A DNA stretch of 64,000 nt from Pirellulimonas nuda. GTDB taxonomy: Bacteria; Planctomycetota; Planctomycetia; Pirellulales; Lacipirellulaceae. The stretch's first letter is position 1; each line of letters begins with the position of its first letter. Positions 44,040 to 53,540 of the stretch are shown one piece after another. The notes beneath the pieces are model-generated. The model was not told the DNA's origin. It worked only from the letters and a program-made list of their open reading frames with translations, and searched no databases. A program made the translations under genes and the position numbers. The DNA lies in contig NZ_CP036291.1 in NCBI RefSeq assembly GCF_007750855.1, positions 5,740,905-5,804,904 on the forward strand, written 5' to 3'.

Positions 44040-44889
44040 CGCTGGGCTTGGCGTCCGTGTCCGCCTCCGGCTTGTCGGCCTCGGCGTCGACGTCTTCACT
44101 CGCCGGAGTGCTGTCGGCGTCCGCCCCTTCCGAAGCCTCCTCGTCGGCCGACTCCTCGGGGGTGTCGTACTTCTTGAGCATGTCGTCGATCGATGGGAGG
44201 CCCCCTTCGGGGGCGGGCATCAGCACGTCGTCCGGGGTAAGCTGGCCCCCTTCGGCCGCGGGGCCGTCGCCGGCGCCCGTACCGGGGAGGCTCGCCTGCG
44301 ACTCTGCCAGCCACGCGACCGTCTCGACCGCGGCGGGGCTCTTGAGCTCTTCGACGCGTTGCTTGGCCAGGGGCGCCAGCGCGCCGGTCACCAGGCCGTA
44401 GAGCTTGACCGCTTCTTCGGTGTTGCCGGCGACTTCGGCAGACCGGGCCAGGCCGTAGCGGGCGCGGCCGCTGATCCACGGGTCGCTGGCGCCGACCAGC
44501 GACTTGTACAGCGGTTCGGCCCGTTCGAGCGACTGCTGGGCGCGGGTGCGGTCTGCAAAGAACGCCTCCGACGCCTGCCACAGCTCGCTGTCGGCGAGCG
44601 TCAGCGCCGCCCAGTCGGCCACGGCGGTGCCCGACGCCTCGTCGGCGGCCTGCTCCAGCAGGGCGGGGGTCGGCATGCCGCCCACCATGGCGTCGGAGTA
44701 CAGCCGCCACGCGTCGGCTTTCGCCTCGGCCCGCGAACCGCGGTAGGCGCCCCAGCCCACGACCCCCACGACCAACGCCACGACCGCGGCGATCAGCACC
44801 GGAACGTAGGGGCGGACCTGATCGATGAAATTGCCGAGCCAGTCGGCGAGCGCGTTTTCTTGGAGTTCGTGGCGGTGCTTGGCGTCCAT
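44032..44889 (-). CDS. Membrane-anchored TPR protein (YfgM-like)
   Basis: A 285-residue protein. One membrane helix near residues 30-50 (VPVLIAAVVALVVGVVGWG) follows a short cytoplasmic start (MDAKHRHELQENALADWLG). A helical TPR_21-type domain (ALTLADSELWQASEAFF, RYGLARSAEVAGNTEEAVKLY) comes next, and a long acidic disordered tail (EESADEEASEGADADS) ends the protein. YfgM relatives act with membrane or outer-membrane protein folding. The gene sits directly before rluD with an 8-base overlap. Confidence 0.8.
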   Translation of the reverse strand: MDAKHRHELQENALADWLGNFIDQVRPYVPVLIAAVVALVVGVVGWGAYRGSRAEAKADAWRLYSDAMVGGMPTPALLEQAADEASGTAVADWAALTLADSELWQASEAFFADRTRAQQSLERAEPLYKSLVGASDPWISGRARYGLARSAEVAGNTEEAVKLYGLVTGALAPLAKQRVEELKSPAAVETVAWLAESQASLPGTGAGDGPAAEGGQLTPDDVLMPAPEGGLPSIDDMLKKYDTPEESADEEASEGADADSTPASEDVDAEADKPEADTDAKPSDE

Positions 44890-45040
44890 AGGGGGTATCG
44901 GCCTGGGGGGTGCCGGATTGAGGGTGTGCTGGATTATGATCGCTCGCCGCGACGGTGGCGGCCCGAACCCGCCAGTGTAACCCCTGCCGGCGACGGCAAG
45001 AATCCCAGTCGCGAGCCCCCCGCTTCGTCGCGAGCCGGAC

Positions 45041-45095
45041 GCGTCAGCGCCCGGAGTTTTTTGCGACCCGACATCGATCCTCCGGGCGCTGACGC
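45041..45095. repeat. Inverted repeat of the GCGTCAGCGCCCGGAG type
   Basis: GCGTCAGCGCCCGGAG (45041-45056) and its exact inverse (45080-45095) lie in the 238-base gap between the divergent TPR and helicase genes. Flanking GAGCCGG and CCGGCCC extend the pairing imperfectly. It belongs to the same style of intergenic repeat as 13038-13131. Confidence 0.8.
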
Positions 45096-45127
45096 TCCCG
45101 GCCCGCTAATTTTCCGGCGCCCCTCCA

Positions 45128-47242
45128 ATGCCCCCAGATCCAGGCCTCAACCCGGCCCAACGCGACGCGGTGGCCACCCTTTCCGGGCCGCTGCTGGTGC
45201 TCGCCGGCGCCGGAACCGGCAAGACCCGCGTGGTCACCTTCCGCATCGCGGCCCTGGTGCGTAGCGGCATCCGGCCCGACCGCATCTTGGCCGTCACGTT
45301 CACCCGCAAGGCCGCCGGCGAGATGCAGCAGCGGGCCGGCGCCCTGCTCAAGCCCCCCGGACGCGGCCGAAACGCCCCCAAGCCGGTCGTGCCGGAGATC
45401 AGCACGTTCCACTCACTCTGCGTCCGCGTGCTGCGGCGCCACATCACGCGTTTGGGCTACCCGGCCGCGTTCACCATCGCGGACCGCAGCGACCAGGAAG
45501 CCCAGGCCCGGGCCGCGTTGCGGGAGATCCGCGCCCCGGGCGACTCGCTCAAGCCGGCCGACCTGCTGGGGCACATCAGCCGGTGGAAGATGCGCACCGT
45601 GCGGCCCGAGGACGCCACCAGCGCGGCCGAGACCGACCGCGAACACCTGGCCGCCATCGCCTACCGCCGCTACCAGAACAACCTGAAGAAGGGGGCGGTG
45701 GTCGACTTTGACGACCTGCTGTACCTCACCGAAGAGCTGTTCGCCAAGTTCCCCAGCGTCCGCCGCGACGAGGCGGGCCGGTTCGACCACGTGCTGGTAG
45801 ACGAGTACCAGGACACCAACCACAGCCAGTACGAGATCGTCCGCGGCCTGGCGATGGGGCACCGCAACCTGTGCGTGGTGGGGGACGACGACCAGTCCAT
45901 CTACGCCTGGCGCGGCGCCGAAGTGACGCACATCCTCCGCTTCAAGCAGGACTGGCCCGACGCCAAGGTGGTGCGGCTAGAGGAAAACTACCGCTCGCGG
46001 GCGTCGATTATCGGCTACGCCAACGCGTTGATCGCGTTCAACCGCCAGCGGCACGACAAGGTGCTGCGGCCCGCCCGCGAGCCAGGCGAGCGCCCCCGCA
46101 TCTTGCAGTGCAAGGACGAAACCGAAGAAGCCCTGCAGGTGGTGCAAGACATCCGCGGCAAGCTGCTGGCCGGCGGCTGGCGGCCCGACGGGTCGAGCCC
46201 CGGCGAGCTCTCGCCGTTTGTCGAACGTGTGGCGCCCAAGGACATCGCTATCCTGTTCCGCACCAACGAGCAGCCGCGGGCGTTCGAGACCGAATTGCGG
46301 GCGGCCAAGCTCCCGTACATCCTCATCGGCGGCATGAGCTTCTTCGACCGCAAGGAGGTGCGCGACCTGCTGGCCTACCTGCGGCTGATCGCCAACCCAG
46401 AGGACGAGCCCTCGCTGCTGCGCGTGCTCAACACGCCGCCGCGCGGCATCGGCGACGCGGCCCGCAAGGCGCTGATGCAGACCGCCGTGACGCGTGGCCA
46501 CGGGCTGTGGCGCGTGCTGCCGGGCTGCCGGATGATCGACGGCGTGAGCGACGCCGCGGCCGGCGGCGCCCAGCGGCTGATCGACCTGGTGCAGGGTTGG
46601 CAGGCAGACCAGGACCGCCCGCTGGAGCACCTGGTGCGCCGCGTGATCGACGAAACCCGCTACCTCCACGAGCTCGCCCGGCTCTACCCCGACCCCGACG
46701 AGCGCGACACGCGCACGGCGTCGCTGGACGAAGTAGTGAACGCCGCGGCCGCGTTCCAATCTAAGAGCAGCCAACGCCGCCGGCCACGCAAGCCCGCCGA
46801 ACCGGGGGGCGCAGGCTCCCCCCTCCAGGAGTTCCTCGACGAAGTGGCGGTCGGGGGCCGCGACGACGCCGACGACAAGCAGTCGCAGCTCAAGCGCAAC
46901 GCGATCGCGCTGATGACGCTTCACGCGGCCAAGGGGCTAGAGTTCCCCCACGTCTACCTGGTGGGCATGGAGGAAGGCATCCTGCCCCACAAGCGCTCCC
47001 TGGAAGCAGGCGAAGACTCGATCGACGAAGAACGCCGGCTGGCCTACGTGGGCGTGACCCGGGCGCAGGACGACCTGACGCTGACGCTCGCCCTGTCTCG
47101 CCGGAAGTGGGGCAAGCCGCGCGACAGCATCCCCAGCAGGTTCCTGTACGAGATGACCGGCCAGGCCGACAACCCGCGCTACGCCGAGGTCAAATCGGGC
47201 CGAGCCGCCAAGGCCGCCGCGCGGGGGCAAGGCCGCCGGTGA
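45128..47242 (+). CDS. UvrD/Rep/PcrA-type superfamily 1 DNA helicase
   Basis: A 704-residue 3'-5' helicase for DNA repair or replication restart. NPAQRDAVATLSGPLLVLAGAGTGKTR is motif Q plus Walker A (Lys32). AVTFTRKAAGEMQQR is motif Ia, LVDEYQDTNHSQYEIV the DExx motif II, and VVGDDDQSIYAWRGAE motif III. LEENYRSRASII is motif IV, NAIALMTLHAAKGLEFPHVYLVGMEEGILPH motif V, and ERRLAYVGVTRAQDDL motif VI. I leave the symbol open because uvrD, rep and pcrA cannot be separated safely. The tail is short and basic. Confidence 0.93.
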   Translation: MPPDPGLNPAQRDAVATLSGPLLVLAGAGTGKTRVVTFRIAALVRSGIRPDRILAVTFTRKAAGEMQQRAGALLKPPGRGRNAPKPVVPEISTFHSLCVRVLRRHITRLGYPAAFTIADRSDQEAQARAALREIRAPGDSLKPADLLGHISRWKMRTVRPEDATSAAETDREHLAAIAYRRYQNNLKKGAVVDFDDLLYLTEELFAKFPSVRRDEAGRFDHVLVDEYQDTNHSQYEIVRGLAMGHRNLCVVGDDDQSIYAWRGAEVTHILRFKQDWPDAKVVRLEENYRSRASIIGYANALIAFNRQRHDKVLRPAREPGERPRILQCKDETEEALQVVQDIRGKLLAGGWRPDGSSPGELSPFVERVAPKDIAILFRTNEQPRAFETELRAAKLPYILIGGMSFFDRKEVRDLLAYLRLIANPEDEPSLLRVLNTPPRGIGDAARKALMQTAVTRGHGLWRVLPGCRMIDGVSDAAAGGAQRLIDLVQGWQADQDRPLEHLVRRVIDETRYLHELARLYPDPDERDTRTASLDEVVNAAAAFQSKSSQRRRPRKPAEPGGAGSPLQEFLDEVAVGGRDDADDKQSQLKRNAIALMTLHAAKGLEFPHVYLVGMEEGILPHKRSLEAGEDSIDEERRLAYVGVTRAQDDLTLTLALSRRKWGKPRDSIPSRFLYEMTGQADNPRYAEVKSGRAAKAAARGQGRR

Positions 47243-47297
47243 AGCTAAGAAGTCTCGCGGGGGTGAGGCAGACAGGAGGGCGATGGCGTGAATGACC

Positions 47298-47369
47298 AAT
47301 GACCAATGACCAAGGCCTAAATGACCAACAAACGCGAGTTTGGTCGTTTAGGCTTGGTCATTGGTCATT
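47298..47369. repeat. Long A+T-richer inverted repeat, probable helicase terminator
   Basis: The arms 47298-47328 and 47339-47369 are inverted copies of about 31 bases (AATGACCAATGACCAAG...) with one gap and one or two mismatches. An extra AATGACC unit extends the left side in tandem. It differs sharply in composition from its surroundings and may be a small mobile-type repeat. It would form a strong hairpin after the helicase gene. Confidence 0.85.
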
Positions 47370-47521
47370 CGCTATTTCTCTCTATCTGAGAGAGAGAATT
47401 GCACCCTTGCTAGCACCGCCGGCTGGATTTTCCGCAAGTTGAAGTTGGTGCGGCAGCCCCTTCTGGGTAGATTGCCCAGCAAGCCCAGGCGCCGATGGCG
47501 CCGCTGCGCATGGAGGCGTTG

Positions 47522-48784
47522 ATGTCGGAACCGAAGCCGGAATCTAAGACAAGCCGCGCGCCGCTGCGTTTCGTTCACGCCAGCGACCTGCACCTCGAAC
47601 GCCCCCTCTCGGGGCTGTTGGAGATCCCCGAACACCTGCACGAGGCGCTGCGCGAGGCCCCCTTTCAGGCCGCGCTGCAGGTGTTCGAGACAGCGCTGGC
47701 CGAGAACGCCGACGCGCTGCTGCTGGCGGGCGACGTGATCGACCCGGTCAAGGCAGGCCCGCGGGCGATGGTGTTCCTGATCGCCCAGTTCAAGCGGCTC
47801 CAGGCCCGCGGCATCCCGGTCTTCTGGGCCGGCGGGCGGACCGATCCCCCGGCGGCCTGGCCCCCCAGCACGCCGCTGCCGGACAACGTACACGTGTTTC
47901 CCGTCGGTCGGGTCGAGCAACGCGACATCTCGAAACGCGGCGAGGTAGTCGCCCGGGTGCAGGGCATCAGCCGCGCCGAGGGTGGCTCGGTCGACGCGAG
48001 CGGCTTCCACCGCGACGCCCACGGCCGGTACACCGTGGGGGTGGCCTACCTCACGAGCGATTCTCCCGGGAAAGAGGGGGACCGCGTGAACTACATGGCG
48101 CTCGGCGGTCGGCACCGCCGCGCCACCGTCGACGTCGAGCCGGGCATCGCCCACTTCCCGGGCACGCCCCAGGGGCGACGCGCCAAGGAGTCGGGCCCCG
48201 CGGGGTGCTCGGTGGTCCAGGTCGATGAAGCGGGGCAGACCACCACCCGCTTCGTGGCGTGCGACGCGGTCCGCTGGATCGACGAGTCGGTGGAGATCAC
48301 CGCCACCGTCACCAAGGACCAGCTCCTGGCCCGGCTCAAGGAGCGGCTCGACAAGCTCCGCGCCAAGAACCAAGGGCGCGACTGCCTGATCACCTGGACC
48401 ATCCGCGGCGCCGGCCCGCTGATCGCACAGCTCCGCCCCGGCGCCCTCGCCGACGAGCTGCTGGCCGACCTGCAGAAGTACGACGGCCGCCAGCAGCCCG
48501 CTTGCTGGAGCGTGGAGGTCTGCACCGACGCCGAGGTCGAGACCCCCGCCGAGTGGCTCGAGCAAGAAACGATTCTTGGCGACGCGATGCGCAGCTTCCA
48601 CGAACTGGAACGCAACGAGAAGACGCCGCTCGACCTCACGAAGCTGCTGCCCAACGGGCTCGACGCCTCGGAACTCAGGGAGCTGGCCACGATCAAGACC
48701 GCCGACGACCGCGCGGCGGTGCTACGCGGCGCCAAACGCTTGGCGGCTTCGCTGCTGAACTCCGACGAACTCGCCGCAAAGTAG
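47522..48784 (+). CDS. SbcD-like metallophosphatase with altered active-site residues
   Basis: A 420-residue relative of the nuclease subunit SbcD/Mre11. The first motifs are intact: RFVHASDLHLERPLSG (DxH) and DALLLAGDVIDP (GDxxD). The GNHD motif, which supplies the metal-binding Asn and catalytic His, is replaced by WAGGRTDP. The later AHxx strand reads GVAYLTSD, and the usual GHxH is YMALGGRHRR. Metal binding and cutting should therefore be weakened, or use other residues. GGAGG (47512-47516) decides for ATG 47522 over the ATGs at 47495 and 47510. The SbcC-like gene follows 92 bases later, so the pair is kept together. Confidence 0.82.
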   Translation: MSEPKPESKTSRAPLRFVHASDLHLERPLSGLLEIPEHLHEALREAPFQAALQVFETALAENADALLLAGDVIDPVKAGPRAMVFLIAQFKRLQARGIPVFWAGGRTDPPAAWPPSTPLPDNVHVFPVGRVEQRDISKRGEVVARVQGISRAEGGSVDASGFHRDAHGRYTVGVAYLTSDSPGKEGDRVNYMALGGRHRRATVDVEPGIAHFPGTPQGRRAKESGPAGCSVVQVDEAGQTTTRFVACDAVRWIDESVEITATVTKDQLLARLKERLDKLRAKNQGRDCLITWTIRGAGPLIAQLRPGALADELLADLQKYDGRQQPACWSVEVCTDAEVETPAEWLEQETILGDAMRSFHELERNEKTPLDLTKLLPNGLDASELRELATIKTADDRAAVLRGAKRLAASLLNSDELAAK

Positions 48785-48876
48785 ATGAAGCTTAACCACG
48801 GCTAGCACGGACCTCACGGATGAAGCCCGCTGTCCGTGGTTGAAATCGTCACCGCAACCCCCATCCCCCTCGTGCG

Positions 48877-51800
48877 ATGAAGCTCACCGACCTGCACATC
48901 GACGGCTTCGGCGTCTGGAACGACCTGCCGCTCAAGCAGCTTTCGCCGCGCATCACGGTCTTCTACGGCCCCAACGAAGCGGGCAAGACGACGCTGATGG
49001 AGTTCTTGCGGTCGATGCTGTACGGCATGACCGACTACCGCCGTTGGCGCTACCTTCCGCCGGTGAACGGCGGCCGGCCCGGCGGACGGCTGGGGCTGCT
49101 GACCGACGACGGCCCCTTCGAGGCGACCCGCTACGCCGACCGCGGCGACCACGACACCGGCAAGGTGACCGTCTACCTGCCCGGCGGAGAATCGCAGGGA
49201 GACCGGCTGCTGCGCGAGTCGCTCGACGCGGTCGACGAGGCGACCTTCAACAACGTGTTTGCCGTCGGGCTGGACGAGATCCAGGAACTCGGCACGCTCA
49301 GCGGAACCGACGCCGCGCAGTGGATCTACCGGCTCACCTCCGGCCTCGACCGGGTGTCGCTGTACGACGTCATCCAGGGCCTGCGGACCACCCGCGGCAA
49401 GCTGCTTTCCCCGGACGAGAACCGCTCCGAGATCACCCGCCTGACCGCGGAGCGTGAGAAGCTTCAGACCGAGATCGCCGACCTGATCGCCCAGGGCCGC
49501 CGCTGGAGCCGGCTGGCGGTCGAGTGCGCAGAACTGGACGAGCAGATCGAGGCGGCCCGCACGGAGCAGAAGCAGTCGGAGCGGACCGCACGGCGGGTCG
49601 AGATCGCGATCGGCCTGAAGCCGTTGTGGATCGAACGCGCGAACGTCGAAGACCAACTGCTGGAGTACGCCGGGCTCTATGCGCTCAAAGAGGGGGCGAT
49701 CGCCGACCTCGACGAGCTCAACGGCAAGATCGAGGAACACCGCCGACAGCGCGACGTGCTGCGCGGGCAGCGGAAGCAGTTGTTGGCGGAGTCCGAGGAG
49801 CTGGGGGTGAACCAGGCGCTGGTGCGCAACTGCTGCCGGCTCGACGCGCTCGCCGAGCAGAAGGAATGGGTCGAGTCGCTCCAGCGGCAGGGCGCCGAGC
49901 TTGGCGAGGAGGCCAAGCAGCTCGAGCAACGCCTAACCAGCGAGAACAACCGCCTCGCGCGGCTGTGGACCGGCGACCTCAAGCACGCCCCCGACCTCAC
50001 CCAGGCGATGGTGGACGACCTCGAGCCCCACGCCGTGAGCCTGGCGGCCGCGGAGCGCGAGCTGGACACGGTCAAGGCGGAGCTCGACCTCCGGCGCGGA
50101 AGCGAGCAGAAGTACCGCGCCAAGATCGAGTCGACCCGCGCCGCGGGCGACAAGCTGGGGCTGCCGACCGACCTCAAGCAGGCCGGCGACCTGGTGGCCA
50201 GGCTGCGTCGCCGCGTGCAGGTGGAGCAGCGGATCGACCAGGCGCAGCGCCACGTGATGGACCTCGACAACCAGTCGCACGAGCTGCTCGACCGGCAGGT
50301 GATGCCCATCGAGCTGTTTGCGCTGTTGGGCGGGGTGTTCGTGCTGGGCGTGGTGATGTGCGGCGTGTGGTGGTGGTACCCCACCTCCGCGTTTGGCGAG
50401 TGGGGGGGATGGGTCGCGCTGATCGGCATCATGGGCTCGGTGATCTCGCTGCTGGTGAGCTACTTCCTGCACGACTCCGCCGAGGAACAGTTCGACGCGG
50501 CGCACCGCCAGCTCGAGGTGGTGGAGCGCCAGCTCGAAGAAGCCAAGCGAGACAAGCAGAAGCTCGACGTCGAGCTGCCGATGACCGACGGCAGCGTGGT
50601 GATCCACCTGCAGAGCGCCGAGCGTCACCTGGCCGAGCTCGAGCACATGGCCCCGGTAGAAAACCAACGCCGCGCCGCCGACCAAGAAGTCCTCTCCGCC
50701 GAGCAGCAGTACGAATCGGCCAAGCAGCGCGTCGCCAAGGCGCTGGGCGAGTGGCAGGGCCGGCTGCGGGCGCTCGGCCTGCCCGAGAAGCTGCTGGCCA
50801 GCGACCTGAAGATCATGGCGGGCCAGTACGAGCAGCTCACCCAGCTCAAGCTCCAGGCCCAGAACCGCCGCGAAGAGATCGATCGCCGGCAACGCGAACT
50901 GGCCGCGGTCGAGCAGCGGATCGTCGCGCTCGCCGAAGAGGCGGACCTGGTGATCGAGGAGGCGACCCCCGTCGAGCAGCTCGACGCCCTGCTGAGCGAG
51001 CGACGCCTGCAGCAGTCGCGCATCGACCACCGCCAGAAGCTGCTGGACCGCGCACGCGAGATCAAAGAGAAGGAAGCAAAGCACCACAAGTCGGCCGAGA
51101 CGCTCGGCCAGCGGCGCGAGACGGTCTTCCAGCAGGCCGGGGTGGAGGACGAAGAAGCCTACCGTCGGCTGGCCTCAGACCTCGCCGCCGCCGCGAAGAA
51201 GACGGAGAAGCGCGACCGGCTGACCCGCGAGATCGCGGCCGCGATGGGCAAAGCAAGCACCGAAGAGGACTACGCCCCCATGATGGCCGAGGGGGTTATC
51301 GGGCGGCTCGAGGGGCAGTGGGAGAAGCTCACGGCCGAGCACGAAGCCATCGGCGCCAAGCTGGACGAGCTGTCCGCCCGGCGGGGGGCCGCGGAACAAG
51401 AGCAGAAGGCGCTGGCCGAGGACGTCACGCTCGCCGACAAGCAGCTCGCGCTCGGCTGCGTGGAGACGAAGCTAGCACGCGCCGCGGCCGCCTGGCGAGA
51501 GCAGGCGCTTCTGGGCGTGGTGCTGGAGGAGGTCCGCGGCGACTACGAGACCAACCGGCAGCCAGAAACGCTGCGTGAGGCGTCGGAGTACCTCAAGCGG
51601 CTCACCAAGGGGCGGTACACCCGCATCTGGACGCCGCTGGCGAGCGACGTGCTCGTGGTGGACAACGACGCCGGCGACTCGCTGCCGGTGGACGTGCTTA
51701 GCCGCGGCACGCGCGAGCAGCTCTTCCTCAGCATCCGCCTGGCGCTCATCGCCATGTACGCCCGGCGGGGCGTCGCCCTGCCGATGATCTTGGACGACGT

Positions 51801-52179
51801 GCTGGTGAACTTCGACGTAGGCCGGTCGCGGATCGCCGCCCAGGTGCTGAGCGACTTCGCCCGCGACGGGCACCAGTTGCTGGTGTTCACCTGCCACGAG
51901 CACGTGTGGTCGATGTTCCAGGACCTCGACGTCGACTGCCGCCGGCTGCCCGATCGCTTCGGCGCAGAGGTGGACGTCGAGGAGGCGCCATTCGAAGAAG
52001 TCGCAGAAGTCGAGGCCATCGAAGAGCCGGAAGTGTTCGTCGAAGAAGCGGCTGAAGAAGAAGGCGAGGACATCGCCGCCGAGTACGGCGAACTGACGCC
52101 CGGCTCGAGGATGCTGGAGTTCGAGTACGGGGCCCTCGCCCCCCGGTACGTGGAGCGCGAGGTGCTGGTCAGCAGCTGA
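48877..52179 (+). CDS. SbcC/YhaN-like AAA ATPase with coiled coils and two central membrane segments
   Basis: A 1100-residue SMC-like ATPase. VFYGPNEAGKTTLMEFLRSM is the N-terminal Walker A (GPNEAGKT, 31-38). Long coiled coils follow. In the middle are two hydrophobic segments, about residues 478-500 (IELFALLGGVFVLGVVMCGVWWW) and 512-531 (WVALIGIMGSVISLLVSYFL), instead of the zinc-hook Cys pair of SbcC/Rad50. The second half of the coil leads to the C-terminal signature LSRGTREQLFLSIRLAL and Walker B MILDDVLVNFD. Topologically this resembles YhaN-type proteins, so the complex may be held at the membrane. An acidic tail of about 80 residues ends the protein. Gene order with the SbcD-like gene supports a joint complex. 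Confidence 0.88.
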   Translation: MKLTDLHIDGFGVWNDLPLKQLSPRITVFYGPNEAGKTTLMEFLRSMLYGMTDYRRWRYLPPVNGGRPGGRLGLLTDDGPFEATRYADRGDHDTGKVTVYLPGGESQGDRLLRESLDAVDEATFNNVFAVGLDEIQELGTLSGTDAAQWIYRLTSGLDRVSLYDVIQGLRTTRGKLLSPDENRSEITRLTAEREKLQTEIADLIAQGRRWSRLAVECAELDEQIEAARTEQKQSERTARRVEIAIGLKPLWIERANVEDQLLEYAGLYALKEGAIADLDELNGKIEEHRRQRDVLRGQRKQLLAESEELGVNQALVRNCCRLDALAEQKEWVESLQRQGAELGEEAKQLEQRLTSENNRLARLWTGDLKHAPDLTQAMVDDLEPHAVSLAAAERELDTVKAELDLRRGSEQKYRAKIESTRAAGDKLGLPTDLKQAGDLVARLRRRVQVEQRIDQAQRHVMDLDNQSHELLDRQVMPIELFALLGGVFVLGVVMCGVWWWYPTSAFGEWGGWVALIGIMGSVISLLVSYFLHDSAEEQFDAAHRQLEVVERQLEEAKRDKQKLDVELPMTDGSVVIHLQSAERHLAELEHMAPVENQRRAADQEVLSAEQQYESAKQRVAKALGEWQGRLRALGLPEKLLASDLKIMAGQYEQLTQLKLQAQNRREEIDRRQRELAAVEQRIVALAEEADLVIEEATPVEQLDALLSERRLQQSRIDHRQKLLDRAREIKEKEAKHHKSAETLGQRRETVFQQAGVEDEEAYRRLASDLAAAAKKTEKRDRLTREIAAAMGKASTEEDYAPMMAEGVIGRLEGQWEKLTAEHEAIGAKLDELSARRGAAEQEQKALAEDVTLADKQLALGCVETKLARAAAAWREQALLGVVLEEVRGDYETNRQPETLREASEYLKRLTKGRYTRIWTPLASDVLVVDNDAGDSLPVDVLSRGTREQLFLSIRLALIAMYARRGVALPMILDDVLVNFDVGRSRIAAQVLSDFARDGHQLLVFTCHEHVWSMFQDLDVDCRRLPDRFGAEVDVEEAPFEEVAEVEAIEEPEVFVEEAAEEEGEDIAAEYGELTPGSRMLEFEYGALAPRYVEREVLVSS

Positions 52180-52257
52180 GTCCGCCCCCGGCTCTCACGC
52201 GCTGGCCCAGCTCTGGGGGCGCTTGATCGGCCGCGCTCGTGCATCTACCCTCGCGGC

Positions 52258-53457
52258 ATGCAGTACCGCCGCTTCGGACGCTCCGAAATCCGCATGCCCG
52301 TCTTCAGTTTGGGGGGGATGCGCTACCAGCAGTCGTGGGACGACCTGCCGTTAGAGGACGTGGAAGAAGAGAACCAGCGGAACCTCGAGGCGGTGGTGCG
52401 CCGCGCGTTGGAGCTGGGCGTCAACCACATCGAGACCGCCCGCGGCTACGGCAGCAGCGAGCGGCAGCTCGGCCGGATCTTGCCGACGCTGCCACGCGAC
52501 AAGATCGTGGTACAGACCAAGATCGCCCCCTGCGCAGACCCCGAGCTGTTCCGGCAGCACGTGCACGAGTCGCTCGACCGGCTCGGCCTCGAACACATCG
52601 ACCTACTCGGCCTGCACGGCATCAATACCTACGAGGCGCACTGGCACTCGGTGCGGCCCGGCGGCTGCCTGGAGGTCGCCCGCCAGTTGCAGGCCGAGGG
52701 CAAGGTCCGCCACGTGGGGTTCTCTACCCACGGCTCCCTGCCTCAAATACTGGACACGCTGCGCACCGACGTCAACGGCGGGTTCGACTACGTCAACCTG
52801 CACTGGTACTACATCTTCCAGAACAACTGGCCGGCGATCGAAGAAGCAACGCGTCGCGACATCGGGGTGTTCATCATTAGCCCGGTCAACAAAGGGGGGA
52901 TGCTCAACTCGCCCAGCGATCGGCTCGTCGAGTTGTGCGGCCCGCTGCACCCGATCGTCTTCAACTGCCTGTTCTGCTTGGCAAGGCCCCAGGTGCACAC
53001 GCTCAGCCTGGGCGCCGCGCGGCCGAGCGACTTCGATTTGCAGATGAGGGTGCCGCCCCTGCTCGAGGGCGCCGCCAACACGCTGACGCCGATCGTCGCC
53101 AGGCTCGACGCAGCGATGGCGGACGCGGTCGGCCCCGAGGTTGCTCAGCGGTACGCCGAGGGGCTCCCCGATTGGCAGAGCGCGCCGGGCTACATGAACT
53201 TCAAGACCATGCTGTGGCTCCGCAACCTGGCGCTCGCCTACGACCTCGTCGAATACGGCCAGATGCGCTACAACCTGCTGGGCAACGGCGGCCACTGGTT
53301 CCCGGGGCTGAGCGCAGCGGGGTTGGGCGCGATCCCCGACGAAGCGTTCGCCAAAGCAGTAAAGAACTCGCCGTTTGCCGACCAGGTCCGCGGCTGGCTG
53401 GAACAGACGCACAGCCTGCTCGGGGGAGCAGCGGTCCAGCGGCTCTCCCAGAGCTGA
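52258..53457 (+). CDS. Aldo/keto reductase
   Basis: A 399-residue oxidoreductase of the aldo/keto reductase superfamily. MQYRRFGRSEIRMPVFSLGG is the N-terminal barrel strand. HIETARGYGSSERQLG holds the catalytic Tyr, with Glu where most members have Asp. KIVVQTKI has the catalytic Lys and IDLLGLHGIN the His. The subgroup with ETARGYG usually carries a C-terminal extension, present here as about 130 residues ending in WLEQTHSLLGG. No iron-sulfur Cys cluster is seen. Substrate unknown. Confidence 0.9.
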   Translation: MQYRRFGRSEIRMPVFSLGGMRYQQSWDDLPLEDVEEENQRNLEAVVRRALELGVNHIETARGYGSSERQLGRILPTLPRDKIVVQTKIAPCADPELFRQHVHESLDRLGLEHIDLLGLHGINTYEAHWHSVRPGGCLEVARQLQAEGKVRHVGFSTHGSLPQILDTLRTDVNGGFDYVNLHWYYIFQNNWPAIEEATRRDIGVFIISPVNKGGMLNSPSDRLVELCGPLHPIVFNCLFCLARPQVHTLSLGAARPSDFDLQMRVPPLLEGAANTLTPIVARLDAAMADAVGPEVAQRYAEGLPDWQSAPGYMNFKTMLWLRNLALAYDLVEYGQMRYNLLGNGGHWFPGLSAAGLGAIPDEAFAKAVKNSPFADQVRGWLEQTHSLLGGAAVQRLSQS

Positions 53458-53540
53458 CGGTCGAGCCGCGGATGAAAGCGTATGGCGATCCACAGGCCAC
53501 CCGCACCCCCTAGTCGGCTGCCCCTGTTTGAGACGACGAC

